The position numbers were made by a program, and so were the translations under genes. Shown piece by piece: positions 6,432-7,908 of a DNA stretch of 7,908 nucleotides (within the stretch, counting starts at the first letter, position 1; each line of letters begins with the position of its first letter). The notes under the pieces were generated by a model. That model did not search any database, was not told where the DNA came from, and saw only the letters and a list, made by a program, of their open reading frames with translations. Origin of the DNA: Fermentibacter danicus. Its GTDB lineage: Bacteria; Fermentibacterota; Fermentibacteria; Fermentibacterales; Fermentibacteraceae. The stretch covers positions 1 to 7,908 of the forward strand of contig LKHB01000016.1 of assembly GCA_001618615.1 (NCBI GenBank). Direction: 5' to 3'.

Positions 6432-7294
6432 CGCTTCCCCCCGAACTGTTTGAAGACCCGCCTCCAGTTGGAGCCGGCAATCCTGTGGACGTCCATCTCT
6501 TTGAATCCCCTGTCGGAGAGCCCGGCCAGCACCGCCGGCCAGGATTCGCATCCCCTTATCCCTGCCGGGAGATTGCCCACACCGTCGAAATCGCTTCCGA
6601 AACCGACATGCTCGATTCCCGCGACATCCACCGCGTGTTCCACGTGATCGATCAGCATCCGGACGTCGGCATCCGCCCCGAGGAAGTCCGGTACGAACGT
6701 GATGCCGATCACGCCGCCGAGCGAGGCGATCTCCCTGATGTCGTCGTCCGGCAGGTTCCTGGGGATGTCGCACAGTTTCCTGCAGTTGCAGTGGGTAGCC
6801 ACGACGGGGAGGCCCATTCCCAGCAGAGTGCCGCGCGATCTGTCGCACAGGTGGGAGACGTCCAGCAGGATGCCCGACCTGACGAGGCGGTCGGCGAGCC
6901 TCCTCCCGGCCTGGGTGAGATCCTCGTCGGTGCCGATCCCTCCGCCGAGCGAGTTCATCCCGTTCCAGGTGAGGCTTGCGATGGACACGAGGGACAGGTC
7001 TTCCTCTCCGATCCACCCTGCGGCCACGGGCTCGCAGCCCTCGAGCCCGAGGAGCAGCTCGATCGAGGGGGATTCCAGGCTCCTCCACGCGGCGAAGCCT
7101 CTCTCGAAAGCCTTCGCGGGCTCCTTCCACGCCTCGGCGCAGATTGCCGTCACCACGGTTCCTACGCCGGCGGCTGAGCCTCTGGGCAGATCGAAGTGGA
7201 GGCGATCCGATCCGTCCGTGATCCAGGCGGGATCCTCCGCACTCAACAGCGTATCGACATGGGCGTCGAAGATGCCTCCGCCGGTGCGCGTCAT
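6428..7294 (-). CDS. Membrane-dipeptidase-family (M19) zinc peptidase
   Basis: This 288-residue protein has all the metal and catalytic landmarks of renal-dipeptidase-like enzymes: His12 and Asp14 in FDAHVDT, the bridging Glu85 in GLEG, His148 in DVSHLCD, His168 in ATHCNC, the substrate-binding PRN at 178-180 and Asp235 in FGSDFDG. Such enzymes cleave dipeptides, often with a D-residue at the second position, using two zinc ions. It is shorter than most members (about 310-400) and has no signal peptide, so it is probably cytoplasmic, though it follows two small membrane proteins. The open frame runs upstream to 7447, but the ATG at 7294 is chosen because the protein then starts right before the first conserved motif and because TGATG joins it to the stop of the 56-residue gene. 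Downstream it overlaps the next gene by four bases. The role is likely peptide or cell-wall fragment recycling. Confidence 0.92.
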   Translation of the reverse strand: MTRTGGGIFDAHVDTLLSAEDPAWITDGSDRLHFDLPRGSAAGVGTVVTAICAEAWKEPAKAFERGFAAWRSLESPSIELLLGLEGCEPVAAGWIGEEDLSLVSIASLTWNGMNSLGGGIGTDEDLTQAGRRLADRLVRSGILLDVSHLCDRSRGTLLGMGLPVVATHCNCRKLCDIPRNLPDDDIREIASLGGVIGITFVPDFLGADADVRMLIDHVEHAVDVAGIEHVGFGSDFDGVGNLPAGIRGCESWPAVLAGLSDRGFKEMDVHRIAGSNWRRVFKQFGGKR

Positions 7295-7464
7295 CAGCCG
7301 CCCCGGCTCTCCGGGGAGACCAGGAACGTGAAGCCCGCGGCCAGCTTGTCCGATCCGACCATCATCAAGACGACCAAGGCGAGCACCAGGATCAGGACGA
7401 TCACCTTCCAGTTCGTACCCGAAGGCCTGGGATGCCTGTTCCTCCACTCGCTGGCGATGTCCAT
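7294..7464 (-). CDS. 56-residue single-helix membrane protein
   Basis: This short gene is easily missed. It starts with ATG at 7464 (MDIASEWRNRHPRPSGTNWK) and ends with TGA at 7296-7294. Residues 20-37 (KVIVLILVLALVVLMMVG) form a clear transmembrane helix. The first 20 residues are basic and should stay inside; the last 19 (SDKLAAGFTFLVSPESRGG) should be outside. The start overlaps the stop of the 126-residue gene and its stop overlaps the dipeptidase start, each by one base (TGATG), which strongly supports translation. No family is recognised. It may be a small subunit or anchor working with one of its neighbours. Confidence 0.75.
   Translation of the reverse strand: MDIASEWRNRHPRPSGTNWKVIVLILVLALVVLMMVGSDKLAAGFTFLVSPESRGG
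7301..7316 (-). promoter_or_regulatory. Hairpin before the dipeptidase start
   Basis: CCCCGG (7301-7306) and CCGGGG (7311-7316) form a perfect six-base-pair stem with a four-base loop, six bases upstream of the dipeptidase ATG and inside the last codons of the 56-residue gene. It would cover the region where a ribosome binding site is expected, so ribosomes finishing the small gene may open it. This is inferred from position. Confidence 0.35.
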
Positions 7465-7844
7465 CAGAACGGCCTGCCTACTCTGAAGACCTTGTGGTAG
7501 CTGCCTATCAGAGGAAAGTGCAGGGTGTCGGGGTAGGCGACGTAGACGCTTTCGTCCGTGAAGGTCAGGTCGTTGCCGAGCGGGCCCCGGCAGGCGAGCA
7601 CGAGTTCGTTTTTCGTGGTGCTCCTCAGTTCCTCCCAGGCATCCCTGCAGGCGGTTCTGCGCTGGACCTCGGTTCCACGGAAGGTGCGCACCGCGTCATA
7701 GGAATCGTTCAGGGCCGCCCTTACGCTGGCGGGCCTCAGGAGGTGGAAATCGATCATCTTCCAAGCCATTACCACTACGAGAAGAATCAGGGCGCCCCAG
7801 ATGAGGCAGCCCGGTCGGATCGCGCCGCGTCTGTTTCCGATCAC
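7464..7844 (-). CDS. 126-residue single-helix membrane protein of unknown function
   Basis: The product has a basic N-terminus (MIGNRRGAIRPG), a transmembrane helix at about residues 13-28 (CLIWGALILLVVVMAW) and an approximately 95-residue domain that should lie outside the cytoplasm, by the positive-inside rule. That domain has a helical part (SVRAALNDSYDAVRTFRG) and a strand-rich end (NELVLACRGPLGNDLTFTDE, VYVAYPDTLHFPL), with two cysteines at positions 61 and 84. The start is GTG at 7844, overlapping the stop of the preceding reading frame as GTGA. The stop overlaps the next ATG by one base. No recognised family. Coupled neighbours suggest it is made together with the 56-residue membrane protein and the dipeptidase. 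Confidence 0.75.
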   Translation of the reverse strand: MIGNRRGAIRPGCLIWGALILLVVVMAWKMIDFHLLRPASVRAALNDSYDAVRTFRGTEVQRRTACRDAWEELRSTTKNELVLACRGPLGNDLTFTDESVYVAYPDTLHFPLIGSYHKVFRVGRPF

Positions 7845-7908
7845 TGCTTCACCATCCCGATATGCACATTCTGGCCATCTCGTCCGCCGTCTGAACTAGA
7901 AGGCGTCT
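7841..7908 (-). CDS. C-terminal end of an unidentified gene
   Basis: The last 22 full codons before a TGA at 7843-7841 read TPSSSDGGRDGQNVHIGMVKQ on the minus strand, open to the window edge. The stop overlaps the GTG of the next gene by four bases, like the other junctions in this unit, which supports a real coding end. The fragment is too short to assign a family. Confidence 0.45.
   Translation of the reverse strand, partial: TPSSSDGGRDGQNVHIGMVKQ

Noticed and set aside
6432..7130. Long open extension upstream of the DUF5683-like gene
   Set aside because: It lies antiparallel in frame only as a shadow of the dipeptidase gene on the same strand, is extremely arginine-rich, and a signal peptide with its own TTG start and TTGA overlap begins at 6431.
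7295..7447. N-terminal extension of the dipeptidase to 7447
   Set aside because: This stretch is the 56-residue membrane protein gene read in another frame; the extension is Gly/Arg-rich with no resemblance to M19 proteins.
1..7908. tRNA, rRNA, CRISPR array, insertion sequence or attachment site
   Set aside because: I saw no regularly spaced repeats, cloverleaf-like segments, transposase frames or terminal inverted repeats.

Overview
The window is about 7.9 kb of GC-rich, densely packed bacterial chromosome. No phage, transposon, CRISPR, rRNA or tRNA features are visible. A secreted gingipain-like (C25) protease precursor, a DUF5683-type PGWGQ membrane protein and the compact polycistronic layout suggest a Gram-negative-type lineage, perhaps an uncultured phylum of the FCB group such as Fermentibacterota or Eisenbacteria. 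That placement is inference from gene content and style, not from a marker gene. Several genes start with TTG or GTG.

Layout. (1) Left part, minus strand: a nitrilase-superfamily omega-amidase-like gene (741-1511) is joined by a 4-base overlap to the start of a C25-type secreted peptidase that runs off the left edge (1-744). (2) A 104-bp divergent intergenic region (1512-1615) separates this pair from a plus-strand class I/II aminotransferase (1616-2827), which has a very good ribosome binding site. (3) The aminotransferase meets a long minus-strand operon tail to tail. A GC-rich hairpin at 2852-2890 and two further hairpins at 2978-3017 lie in the 174-bp gap. (4) The right 4.9 kb is one minus-strand transcription unit. 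Read in transcription order it holds: the last codons of an unknown gene (7841-7908), a 126-aa one-helix membrane protein, a 56-aa one-helix membrane protein, an M19-type dipeptidase, a signal-peptide protein ending in a DUF5683-like region, a 101-aa two-helix protein with a zinc-ribbon tail, ApbE (FAD:protein FMN transferase), an AmrS-type radical SAM enzyme and a membrane-anchored NusG domain II protein. All junctions overlap except one gap of 19 bases.

How the genes may work together. An aminotransferase beside an omega-amidase is the classic pairing that transaminates glutamine (or asparagine) and then hydrolyses the resulting alpha-keto acid amide. ApbE and NusG domain II proteins recur near extracytoplasmic flavin-based electron transfer systems. 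Here they flank a radical SAM enzyme and sit beside a small membrane zinc-ribbon protein, a possible but unproven redox or maturation module at the membrane. No flavinylation substrate, AMMECR1 or Memo gene is in the window. Apart from the 104-bp and 174-bp spaces there are no gaps between genes, so there is no long stretch without a gene.
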